Origin: JAYUKV01 sp043764135
GTDB lineage: Bacteria > Patescibacteriota > JACMRA01
Direction of reading: 5' to 3'
DNA length: 10,030 nt
NCBI GenBank assembly: GCA_043764135.1
Contig: JAYUKV010000105.1
Span: 1 to 10,030, forward strand
Part shown: piece after piece, positions 1-5,178 of the stretch
Numbering within the stretch: the stretch's first letter is position 1
How the letters are laid out: each line of letters starts with the position of its first letter
Notes under the pieces: generated by a model
The model's database searches: none
The model's input: the letters and a program-made list of their open reading frames with translations, nothing else
What the model was told of the DNA's origin: nothing
Program-made: the position numbers and the translations under genes

Positions 1-46
1 ATTCATGAAGCTAGTATTAGAATATTCATCCACGATTACAACAAAA

Positions 47-87
47 AAATAGCACTAAAACTTAATTATAAGTTTTAGGTGCTATTT
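47..87 (-). terminator. Strong hairpin with a T-run on the minus strand (orphan terminator)
   Basis: AAATAGCAC and TAAAACTTA (47-64) pair with TAAGTTTTA and GTGCTATTT (69-87), with one bulged base and a 4-nt loop. On the minus strand the stem is followed directly by a run of seven T. On the plus strand only three T follow, so the intrinsic-terminator orientation is minus. No minus-strand gene was found between here and 298. Confidence 0.6.
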
Positions 88-165
88 GAGGAACGACCAA
101 GAGTTGTGAATTAAAAATTTACATAATTGACAAATTTATAAATATATTAAATGAACTATTTATTA

Positions 166-179
166 CTGTTGCGTAACAG
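166..179. promoter_or_regulatory. Short palindrome, possible operator
   Basis: CTGTT-GCGT-AACAG is a perfect 5-bp inverted repeat with a 4-nt centre, in non-coding DNA upstream of the repeat protein. It could be a regulator site. Arms this short also arise by chance in AT-rich DNA. Confidence 0.2.
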
Positions 180-190
180 ATTAAAAAGCA

Positions 191-222
191 AAAATCTCAA
201 TTTACTTGAGAATTTTAGTTTT
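191..222 (+). terminator. Hairpin followed by a T-rich stretch
   Basis: AAAAT-CTCAA (191-200) pairs with TTGAG-A-ATTTT (206-216), with one bulge, and TTTTTAT follows at about 218-224. It has the form of a weak intrinsic terminator on the plus strand, lying just before the putative promoter of the next gene, so it may shield that gene from read-through. Confidence 0.35.
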
Positions 223-229
223 TATCTGC

Positions 230-238
230 TGCGATAAT
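230..238 (+). promoter_or_regulatory. Extended -10 promoter for the repeat protein
   Basis: TG at 230-231, one base, then GATAAT at 233-238 matches an extended -10 box (5 of 6 in the hexamer). No good -35 box lies 17 bases upstream. A start near 245 would give a leader of about 50 nt containing the hairpin GGTAGT-TAAAT-ACTACC (255-271) ahead of the ribosome binding site. Confidence 0.4.
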
Positions 239-297
239 TGTAACTGTTAAGATTGGTAGTTAAATACTACCGCACTATTTCGCAAGGAAGTTATTGT

Positions 298-777
298 ATG
301 AGTGAGAAACAACGAATTGATCCCGTAACAGGCAAAATTCAGGTACTAAGCGACAGCTGGTTTGATGCTCAGTGGATTGATAAAGATCCTGATCAGCCCG
401 AAAGAGTAAACCCAGAAACAGGGGTAGTGGAAGTTGAAAATTATGGAATTTTCGGCAGTTCTTGGACTCCAAAGGATGAAGAAAACCCAACTCGAATCAA
501 TCCAGAAACAGGGGTAGTGGAAGTTGAAAATTATGGAATTTTCGGCAGTTCTTGGACTCCAAAGGATGAAGAAAACCCAACTCGAGTTAATCCTGAGACA
601 GGTGAGATTGAATCATTGAGCTATGGAGTTCTTGGATCAAGCTGGTCTAGTACTGATGGAGATTGGGATAGAGTTAATACAAAAACAGGTGAGTTAGAAG
701 AAGCTGCTGGTCTTGGCATTTACTCTAACTCAGATGATGAGGCTATAGAGGAGGAGATTGGTATTGACGTTGATTGA
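298..777 (+). CDS. Acidic tandem-repeat protein, about 30-residue R(V/I)NPETG repeats
   Basis: This is a 159-residue protein with no signal peptide or membrane segment, strongly acidic toward its C-terminus. The start is ATG 298, because AAGGAAG (284-290) sits at ideal distance; upstream in-frame starts lack one. The body is four to five copies of a roughly 30-residue unit that opens with R(V/I)(N/D)PxTG, continues with a short acidic strand (VVEVE, EIESL) and, in the central copies, ends in a G-F/L-GSSW motif. The last copy decays into an E/D-rich tail. Units two and three are identical over 84 nt. Short Gly/Trp-punctuated repeats of this kind often form stacked beta-hairpins, but I do not recognise the family and assign no function. 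Base composition is richer in G+C than the neighbouring membrane-protein genes. It is monocistronic, with a terminator at 802-823. Confidence 0.85.
   Translation: MSEKQRIDPVTGKIQVLSDSWFDAQWIDKDPDQPERVNPETGVVEVENYGIFGSSWTPKDEENPTRINPETGVVEVENYGIFGSSWTPKDEENPTRVNPETGEIESLSYGVLGSSWSSTDGDWDRVNTKTGELEEAAGLGIYSNSDDEAIEEEIGIDVD
412..585 (+). repeat. Tandem 90-bp duplication inside the repeat-protein gene
   Basis: Bases 412-495 and 502-585 are identical over 84 nt at a period of 90 nt, which preserves the frame (30 codons). The flanking units at about 322-411 and 592-681 show the same amino-acid pattern but have diverged in DNA. The identity implies a recent duplication or gene conversion. Confidence 0.95.
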
Positions 778-801
778 GTAAAAAAAGAAAGCAAAAAATA
801 C

Positions 802-830
802 AAACCTAGCAATTACTAGGTTTATTTTCT
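802..830 (+). terminator. Intrinsic terminator of the repeat-protein gene
   Basis: AAACCTAG (802-809) pairs with CTAGGTTT (816-823) across a 6-nt loop. The T-rich stretch ATTTTCTTCT follows. It lies 25 bases past the stop codon at 777. Confidence 0.8.
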
Positions 831-847
831 TCTATGAAAGAAGAAAT

Positions 848-866
848 AACTGCATAAAATGCAGTT
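848..866 (-). terminator. Terminator of the rhomboid gene
   Basis: AACTGCAT (848-855) pairs with ATGCAGTT (859-866) around a 3-nt loop. Read on the minus strand it is followed by ATTTCTTCTTT. It sits just past the stop of the minus-strand rhomboid gene and is back to back with the 802-830 terminator. Confidence 0.65.
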
Positions 867-872
867 TATTGA

Positions 873-1487
873 CTATTTTCCATGATATATTTTCTTAATT
901 TTTTTTGATGGAATGAATAACAAACCAAAAGAAAATCCAATTATCACACCTGCGAGGTGAGCGATCCAGCCAATATTGGGTACTTGTAATACCAAAAAAA
1001 CGTTAAAAAACCCATCAATGAATATGGAAATTAAAAACGAGCTCCAATCTTTTTTGATGAAATAGTGTGCAAGCATCATACCATATAATCCAAAAACTCC
1101 TCCGCTAGCACCAATAATGCTCAATTCAGGTCGAGAACTAAAATGTAATTGTGCTAATCCTCCAATAGTTATTGATAAGATATAGACTAACTCAATTAAA
1201 GTATTGTTTGTCTTGTATTTTAACAATACTTTATATATTAGCCAGAAATTTAACATGTTTAAAGCATAATGCAAAAAACTTGCATGCAAGACTGAGTAAG
1301 TGAAAAACCTAAAGAACGAACCATTTTGTGTAAAATAGTTATATCCAGGTGATTTTAACAATCCGAGAAGAATGACGAATCTATCGACACCGTAATACAT
1401 TTCGAAAATGAATATTATGGTTGATAGAGCTAAAACAATGACAAACAGTGGTTTGTTGATTAACCGAGTTGAGTTTTCGATTTTCAT
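873..1487 (-). CDS. Rhomboid family intramembrane serine protease
   Basis: This 204-residue protein has the six-helix core of a bacterial rhomboid. The catalytic serine is S128 in GASGG, inside the fourth transmembrane helix, and its partner is H177 in the AHLAG motif of the last helix. The HxxxN motif (H73, N77), which supports the oxyanion hole, is also present. Residues 12-30 form the first helix, and the loop at about 45-65 matches the L1 region. A short basic C-terminus follows the last helix (KKIKK). The family cuts membrane-protein substrates within or near the bilayer; the substrate here cannot be told from sequence. There is no cytosolic extension and no seventh helix, so it is a minimal form. 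It is a single gene with a terminator at 848-866. The start ATG has only a weak, distant purine stretch upstream. Confidence 0.93.
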   Translation of the reverse strand: MKIENSTRLINKPLFVIVLALSTIIFIFEMYYGVDRFVILLGLLKSPGYNYFTQNGSFFRFFTYSVLHASFLHYALNMLNFWLIYKVLLKYKTNNTLIELVYILSITIGGLAQLHFSSRPELSIIGASGGVFGLYGMMLAHYFIKKDWSSFLISIFIDGFFNVFLVLQVPNIGWIAHLAGVIIGFSFGLLFIPSKKIKKIYHGK

Positions 1488-1635
1488 TTGATTCAGTATT
1501 TGCTCTCACTAAAGGGTCTATAAGTAATTAATCATATTAACAAACTATATGCAAGGTGAACCGCTATTACTTACTAAATATTAATACTTACTTAAAAAAT
1601 TGTAAATTTTTGAGATTTAAGTTTAACTAAAAAAT

Positions 1636-2358
1636 ATGAACTTACAATTTAAAAACATATTCAACCAGTCTATACTTGCCTTTAAACAGAATCAATCAAA
1701 ATTATTAATACTTTCTATTTTAATAGTGTTAATAAATGTTTTGATTACTTTATTATCTCAACAACCAGGATATAATAAATATATGGTAGATCTAGTAAGA
1801 ATTGAGTCTAATACTTGGACTGCAGTTGGTCCTTTTATTTTATCTACATTATTAGGAATTATAACTTTACCATTGTCGCTTCTTCTTTTGGTTGAAAGTG
1901 TAAAATCATTTGATCAATATCGAACTGTTCTGGCAAAGGATCGTGTAAATTATATTAATTTATTTGGAGCATATATTATCTATTCGATTATTGTAGGACT
2001 AGGTCTTGTATTCTTAATTATTCCTGGGATTTATTTGATGGTTAGATTATTGCCATATTTGCAGTTGGTGATTGTTGAAGGAATTAATCCTATTCAAGCT
2101 TTGGGAAGATCGTTTGATCTTACGGAAGGTAAAGAAGTTGAAATATTTAAAAATGGTTTTAGGATAAATATGATGGTATTATTTGGAATAATAATTTACC
2201 TTTTAGTTGTTTTAATTATCAGTAGTGTAATTGGATATACCAATGAATTACTTTCTAGCTCAGTTCTAAACCTTTTGCTTCTTGTTCCTACAATTGTTGT
2301 TGGTTTAATGCCTGTTGCAACTTTAATTGAACTTACATCAAAAGAGATTGAAGTATAG
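1636..2358 (+). CDS. Multi-pass membrane protein, YciC/GDPD membrane-domain-like
   Basis: This 240-residue protein has about five to six hydrophobic segments: residues 23-41, 64-88, 108-137, 179-200 and 207-232, with a possible helix around 138-148. The most informative stretch is residues 119-166: a helix ending in LIIPGIYLMVR, then LVIVEGINPIQALGRSFDLTEGK. An IIPGIY-type helix end followed by an 'AL-x-RS-x-LT-x-G' signature is what I know from the YciC/DUF975/glycerophosphodiester-phosphodiesterase membrane-domain group. No phosphodiesterase catalytic domain is attached. The biochemical role of this group is poorly known; an envelope function is all that can be inferred. It starts at ATG 1636 without a Shine-Dalgarno sequence. 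Its TAG stop shares one base with the direct repeat flanking the element at 2366-2513. Confidence 0.7.
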   Translation: MNLQFKNIFNQSILAFKQNQSKLLILSILIVLINVLITLLSQQPGYNKYMVDLVRIESNTWTAVGPFILSTLLGIITLPLSLLLLVESVKSFDQYRTVLAKDRVNYINLFGAYIIYSIIVGLGLVFLIIPGIYLMVRLLPYLQLVIVEGINPIQALGRSFDLTEGKEVEIFKNGFRINMMVLFGIIIYLLVVLIISSVIGYTNELLSSSVLNLLLLVPTIVVGLMPVATLIELTSKEIEV

Positions 2359-2365
2359 TTAAAAA

Positions 2366-2513
2366 ACCCAAATTGTGAGTAAATTTAATACACTCTCCCC
2401 AATTTCCCCTGAATTTTCAGGGGAAATATGATATGGCGCCACAAGCTGAAATTAATATCACACCTATCTTTGTCTTTATATATTTATTTTTGAAATTTAC
2501 TCTCAATTTGGGT
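2366..2513. repeat. 148-bp inverted-repeat element, MITE-like or structured RNA
   Basis: The 21-nt arms 2366-2386 and 2493-2513 are inverted repeats matching at 20 of 21 positions: ACCCAAATTG and GAGTAAATTT agree exactly and only the middle base differs. The 8-bp direct repeat GTTAAAAA flanks the element at 2358-2365 and 2514-2521. Inside are a perfect 11-bp hairpin, ATTTCCCCTGA (2402-2412) with its complement at 2417-2427, and a weaker one, TGATAT (2429-2434) with ATATCA (2455-2460), whose loop begins with GGCGCC. There is no ORF. The layout fits a non-autonomous mobile element with target duplication. As transcript it would fold into a three-way junction. No second copy is visible in the window, so the mobile reading is unproven. 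Confidence 0.6.
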
Positions 2514-2542
2514 GTTAAAAATCTAAAAATGAATAAAAAAAT

Positions 2543-2566
2543 AACTTAGTAAATACTAAGTTTTTA
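2543..2566 (-). terminator. Bidirectional terminator between convergent genes
   Basis: AACTTAGT (2543-2550) pairs with ACTAAGTT (2555-2562) around a 4-nt loop. The plus strand continues with TTTATT. The minus strand continues with ATTTTTTTATTC, so it serves the minus-strand gene ending at 2616 best and can also stop transcription coming through the 148-bp element. Confidence 0.8.
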
Positions 2567-2615
2567 TTAATTTCTATTTGTGATGTTAGAAGATTGAATT
2601 TAACTGTAAATCAAT

Positions 2616-3173
2616 CTACTGAGCAATTACAAAATCATTATTGAAATTGTTGATAGTTTCATTTTGACCCGAGCCCTTAAAGGCTTGGACAGCTCCGTTA
2701 TTAAGATAGCCAATGCTGACGCTACCACTCTGATTATAAGAAACTTTGTCTTTGCTAATAGTTACAGAGCTAATCATCTTGTAATTAGAATCGATCAGCT
2801 GGAATAGAATTGCTTGAGGGCGGAGGTTATCTGAGAATTTAGTGTCTGTACCTTCAATTAGTATGTAATCTTCGCCATTGAGTTCAAATACGCAACCTTC
2901 CCGAATATCGAGATTGGGGAAAGAAGCGGTAACAAACTCAGGATAGCTTTCGAGCTTCTGAGCTGTTAGTTCTTGAAATTCAGATGTGACTGCGCTTGTA
3001 GATTCGACTGCTTCAGAAGAATCAGTAGAATCGGTAGATTCAGTTGTAGCTTCAGCTTCAGGATTGTCTTGACCTTTGAAATGTTCTACTGCTTTATAAG
3101 CACCAAAACCGACTAAGCCCACACCAGCTGCTGCGCCAGCTGCCTTAAGCACATTCATTGCATCAAAACTCAT
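2616..3173 (-). CDS. Membrane-anchored exported protein of unknown family
   Basis: This is a 185-residue protein that I do not recognise. Residues 8-29 are a Gly/Ala-rich hydrophobic segment with GxxxG-type spacing (AAGAAAGVGLVGFGAY), probably a single membrane anchor. Residues 36-64 form a low-complexity acidic Ser/Thr/Glu linker, typical of a spacer that lifts a domain off the membrane. Residues 65-185 are a compact, probably beta-rich domain (for example CVFELNGEDYILIEG and SGSVSIGYLNNG) with one cysteine (C94). ATG 3173 is preceded by AAAAGGAA at good distance, one of the few clear ribosome binding sites here. The gene diverges from another unknown exported protein at 3338, with -35 boxes only 6 bp apart, which suggests co-regulation. 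Topology could also be a cytoplasmic N-terminus with the domain outside. Confidence 0.85.
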   Translation of the reverse strand: MSFDAMNVLKAAGAAAGVGLVGFGAYKAVEHFKGQDNPEAEATTESTDSTDSSEAVESTSAVTSEFQELTAQKLESYPEFVTASFPNLDIREGCVFELNGEDYILIEGTDTKFSDNLRPQAILFQLIDSNYKMISSVTISKDKVSYNQSGSVSIGYLNNGAVQAFKGSGQNETINNFNNDFVIAQ

Positions 3174-3251
3174 GAGTTTATTCCTTTTGATTGATTATTG
3201 TACCAGTTGCTACCTATGTAGCCTTACATACTCTTAAATATCTTTGGTAAT

Positions 3252-3293
3252 TTGTCAAGAATAATTGACAATACAGTGATATTATAATATAAG
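3252..3293 (+). promoter_or_regulatory. Divergent promoter region with mirror-image TTGACA boxes
   Basis: TTGTCAA (3252-3258) and TTGACAA (3265-3271) form a perfect 7-bp inverted repeat with a 6-nt centre. The right arm gives a consensus plus-strand -35 box, TTGACA 3265-3270, followed after exactly 17 bases by TATAAG (3288-3293) as -10. This is the best promoter in the window and points at the gene starting at 3338. The left arm is TTGACA on the minus strand (3258-3253), aimed at the gene starting at 3173, but its -10 is poor. Confidence 0.65.
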
Positions 3294-3337
3294 ATAAGGA
3301 GTTTAGTAATTGAATAGCATTAAGCTAAAGGTTGATT

Positions 3338-3943
3338 ATGATTCTGAAAATGCAAACGGTTTCTACTTTATTGTTAGTTGCAGCTTGTTTTTTTGCTGGC
3401 ACCCCAGCTGAAGCAAAAACTGCGAGTTCCCAAAAACCAGTTCAGGATTCAGTTGTTACTGATTCTCCTAAAAAAGAGCCTCAAAGACTCGATTACACAG
3501 CAAAGGTGTGTGGATTTGAAGTTTTTAATCTCAAAAGCGATATCATCTCGTACGGAAATCCTGAAGGGACTGATATGCGTTACGATCTTGAAGCTTTCCG
3601 ACCTATAACTAAAACGACCAAAACTAGCTTGGCATACGGATTGATGTTGGCGTCCCTTGATGCTAAAATCAGTGATGATATGCGAATCTTCTTGGTGACT
3701 CAATTTATTCAGCTATACACGGACATTAATAATCCTTCTGATGTAAAATTATCAAATGATTTGATAGAAGAAATGAAGCGCGTACAACTTAAACCATTTG
3801 ACTGCAAAACACCTGATAAGTCTATGAAGTTTATCTCCGATGCGTTTCGCAATGCACGTATCTATTCAGGTTGGCTCCATGAATACAATATGTATATGCT
3901 TCAACTTGAACTCTATCAAAACAACCAACAGTACCAAGATTAG
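3338..3943 (+). CDS. Secreted protein of unknown family with signal peptide
   Basis: This protein is about 201 residues long. I start it at ATG 3338 because AAAGG (3327-3331) lies six bases upstream; a TTG two codons earlier is too close to that site. The N-terminus MILKMQ, a hydrophobic core (STLLLVAACFFAGTPA) and AEA-K give a classic signal peptide cut after about residue 27. After a Lys/Ser/Pro-rich spacer, the mature domain looks mostly alpha-helical (LAYGLMLASLDAKI, DDMRIFLVTQFIQLYTDI, LIEEMKRVQ). It has two cysteines, in VCGFE near its start and FDCKT near its middle, which could pair once exported. No known motif is seen. It is transcribed from the consensus promoter at 3265-3293, divergently from the unknown anchored protein at 2616-3173, and ends at the terminator at 3978. 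Confidence 0.85.
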   Translation: MILKMQTVSTLLLVAACFFAGTPAEAKTASSQKPVQDSVVTDSPKKEPQRLDYTAKVCGFEVFNLKSDIISYGNPEGTDMRYDLEAFRPITKTTKTSLAYGLMLASLDAKISDDMRIFLVTQFIQLYTDINNPSDVKLSNDLIEEMKRVQLKPFDCKTPDKSMKFISDAFRNARIYSGWLHEYNMYMLQLELYQNNQQYQD

Positions 3944-3977
3944 TTTTTCCCAAAAAATTAATTTTTAGTTAATGTCT

Positions 3978-4015
3978 ATCTCCCTTTTGAAATTTTCAAA
4001 AGGGAGATATTTTTA
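3978..4015 (+). terminator. Strong terminator between convergent genes
   Basis: ATCTCCCTTTTGAAA (3978-3992) pairs with TTTCAAAAGGGAGAT (3994-4008), the tip pairs being lost to form the loop, and ATTTTTATTATT follows on the plus strand. It lies 35 bases past the stop of the plus-strand gene and 11 bases past the end of the minus-strand gene, so it may serve both. Confidence 0.9.
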
Positions 4016-4018
4016 TTA

Positions 4019-5071
4019 TTACCAGTCTTTATATGCTTGTTGGGTTTTGAGTCCAAAAAAACCTGTATTGTTAGGAAAATTAAATTTTCCTACTTCTCTT
4101 AAACACTGTTGCAATCTTTTAACTCTATTTGAATTTTCACCGAAGAAATATGAACCATTTTTTAAAATTTTACATGCTTCTGGTGATGAGTTGATAAAAT
4201 TGTTTAAAGCTTCGTTTGTATAATTACCATAATATCCCGTTATACCTCCATCATAATTATAGTAATTTTTATCAATAAGGCATTGTTGAAGTTGATAAAT
4301 ATCTTCTCCTTTTTGCCCGATAAAATATCTACTAGCAAGTAAAACATTGCATTTAGAAGATTTAGAGGTATCAGTTTTAGGAGTTTTATCTATTAATCCT
4401 TTTGTATAACTGCCGTAGAATCCTGTTATTCCTCCAGGGAGTTTGAATTTACCTTGTTCTTCAAGGCAGGTTTGAAGCAGTACTATTTTTAGACCTTTTT
4501 CACCTAGGGTGTATGAATCTTCGAGTAGTTGGTTACAGTTAGTGTCAAATTTATTTTCTATATTTGTCGATGTAAGCTCTTTATCAACATCTGTGCAATT
4601 AATATTTATACTATCTAATACAAAAGGACATTGACTCTTTCTAAAATTAATAAAGAATCCATCGTCTTTTATAGGATCACATTTATCATTTATGGGATAT
4701 GTATCATTTGTTTCACCAATATAATCTCCTTGGTTGATAACTACATCTTGATTGAGTTTTAAATATATTGATTTTAATTTGATCGGGTATAGAAATATTG
4801 AAAGACCTTTTTTTGTTATTAATCTTAATGATGAACTACTTTCTGCAAAACACGCTAACGATAACTTACCATCAGCAGGGGATACAATATTTGTATTTTT
4901 TTTAAGATCTAGAGATATGGCATTAGAATCTACCTTTTTTAATTTAATAGATTGGGTTTTAGTTACTGGTAGTAATAGATCTTGTGTTGAACTTTTGGAG
5001 TTGAAAAAGGGAAGTATTAATAAACTGCAAGTAGCAATTAATATACAATTATATTTCAACCAAGTTTTCAT
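4019..5071 (-). CDS. Secreted protein: degenerate LytM/M23-like domain plus three Cys-paired peptidoglycan-binding repeats
   Basis: This is a 350-residue protein. Residues 8-23 are a signal peptide or anchor. Residues 60-150 follow the outline of an M23/LytM beta-barrel: VSPADGKL, then LITKKGLSIFLYP, then INQGDYIGE and a final FFINF strand. The HxxxD and HxH zinc ligands are absent, so it is probably not a peptidase but a binding or regulatory domain. Three copies of a peptidoglycan-binding (PG_binding_1-like) repeat follow at about 179-227, 241-292 and 300-350. Each has a G-x-K/N-G/S start, a LQxCL helix and a G(I)TG(F/Y)(Y/F)G motif. Each repeat also holds two cysteines exactly 23 residues apart (179/202, 241/264, 300/323), probably a disulfide. 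The last repeat ends at the C-terminal tryptophan. The start has no Shine-Dalgarno sequence, and the promoter suggests an almost leaderless mRNA. It diverges from the amidase operon. Confidence 0.82.
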   Translation of the reverse strand: MKTWLKYNCILIATCSLLILPFFNSKSSTQDLLLPVTKTQSIKLKKVDSNAISLDLKKNTNIVSPADGKLSLACFAESSSSLRLITKKGLSIFLYPIKLKSIYLKLNQDVVINQGDYIGETNDTYPINDKCDPIKDDGFFINFRKSQCPFVLDSININCTDVDKELTSTNIENKFDTNCNQLLEDSYTLGEKGLKIVLLQTCLEEQGKFKLPGGITGFYGSYTKGLIDKTPKTDTSKSSKCNVLLASRYFIGQKGEDIYQLQQCLIDKNYYNYDGGITGYYGNYTNEALNNFINSSPEACKILKNGSYFFGENSNRVKRLQQCLREVGKFNFPNNTGFFGLKTQQAYKDW

Positions 5072-5079
5072 ATAGCAAA

Positions 5080-5108
5080 TATCTAATAAAAATTTACAAT
5101 TATGTCAA
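5080..5108 (-). promoter_or_regulatory. Promoter of the peptidoglycan-binding protein (near-leaderless)
   Basis: On the minus strand TTGACA (5108-5103) is followed after exactly 17 bases by TAGATA (5085-5080). Transcription would begin near 5073, about two bases before the ATG at 5071, so the mRNA would have almost no leader, in keeping with the missing Shine-Dalgarno sequence. Confidence 0.6.
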
Positions 5109-5149
5109 ATATATATTATGGAAGTAATATTAAAACTGTACAATTATGT
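5095..5149 (+). repeat. Direct repeat TACAATTATGT in the divergent promoter region
   Basis: The 11-mer TACAATTATGT occurs at 5095-5105 and 5139-5149, 44 bases apart and on the same strand. Each copy overlaps a proposed -35 region: the minus-strand promoter at 5103-5108 and the plus-strand one at 5137-5142. The placement suggests a shared regulator or recombinase site controlling both directions. Confidence 0.45.
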
Positions 5150-5165
5150 TAATAATACTTAAAAT
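5137..5165 (+). promoter_or_regulatory. Promoter of the amidase/thioredoxin-like operon
   Basis: TGTACA (5137-5142; 4 of 6 to TTGACA) and TAAAAT (5160-5165; 5 of 6 to TATAAT) are separated by 17 bases. The start would fall near 5172, only about seven bases before the ATG at 5179, so there is no room for a Shine-Dalgarno sequence. Confidence 0.4.
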
Positions 5166-5178
5166 AGTAGTTATATAA

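Noticed and set aside
1..78. Two short open frames at the left edge, ending at 52 (…ITTKK stop) and at 78 (…KLNYKF stop), possible 3' ends of an upstream gene
   Set aside because: Neither carries a recognisable motif, and both run into or through the hairpin at 47-87. Too little sequence to decide.
127..155. TTGACA at 127-132 as a plus-strand promoter
   Set aside because: No acceptable -10 hexamer occurs 15-19 bases downstream, and the hairpin at 191-222 would stop its transcript before the gene.
298..777. TGA read as glycine, as in Absconditabacteria or Gracilibacteria
   Set aside because: The repeat protein ends at TGA 775-777 just ahead of a good terminator. No gene body here contains in-frame TGA at conserved glycines.
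3378..3703. Open frames on both strands inside the secreted-protein gene (76 aa plus, 84 aa minus)
   Set aside because: They lie wholly within a gene that has its own signal peptide, ribosome binding site and promoter. They have no start signals or motifs.
4752..5075. Plus-strand open frame of 107 aa over the 5' part of the peptidoglycan-binding gene
   Set aside because: It is antisense to a gene with clear domain structure and has no start signal or recognisable motif.
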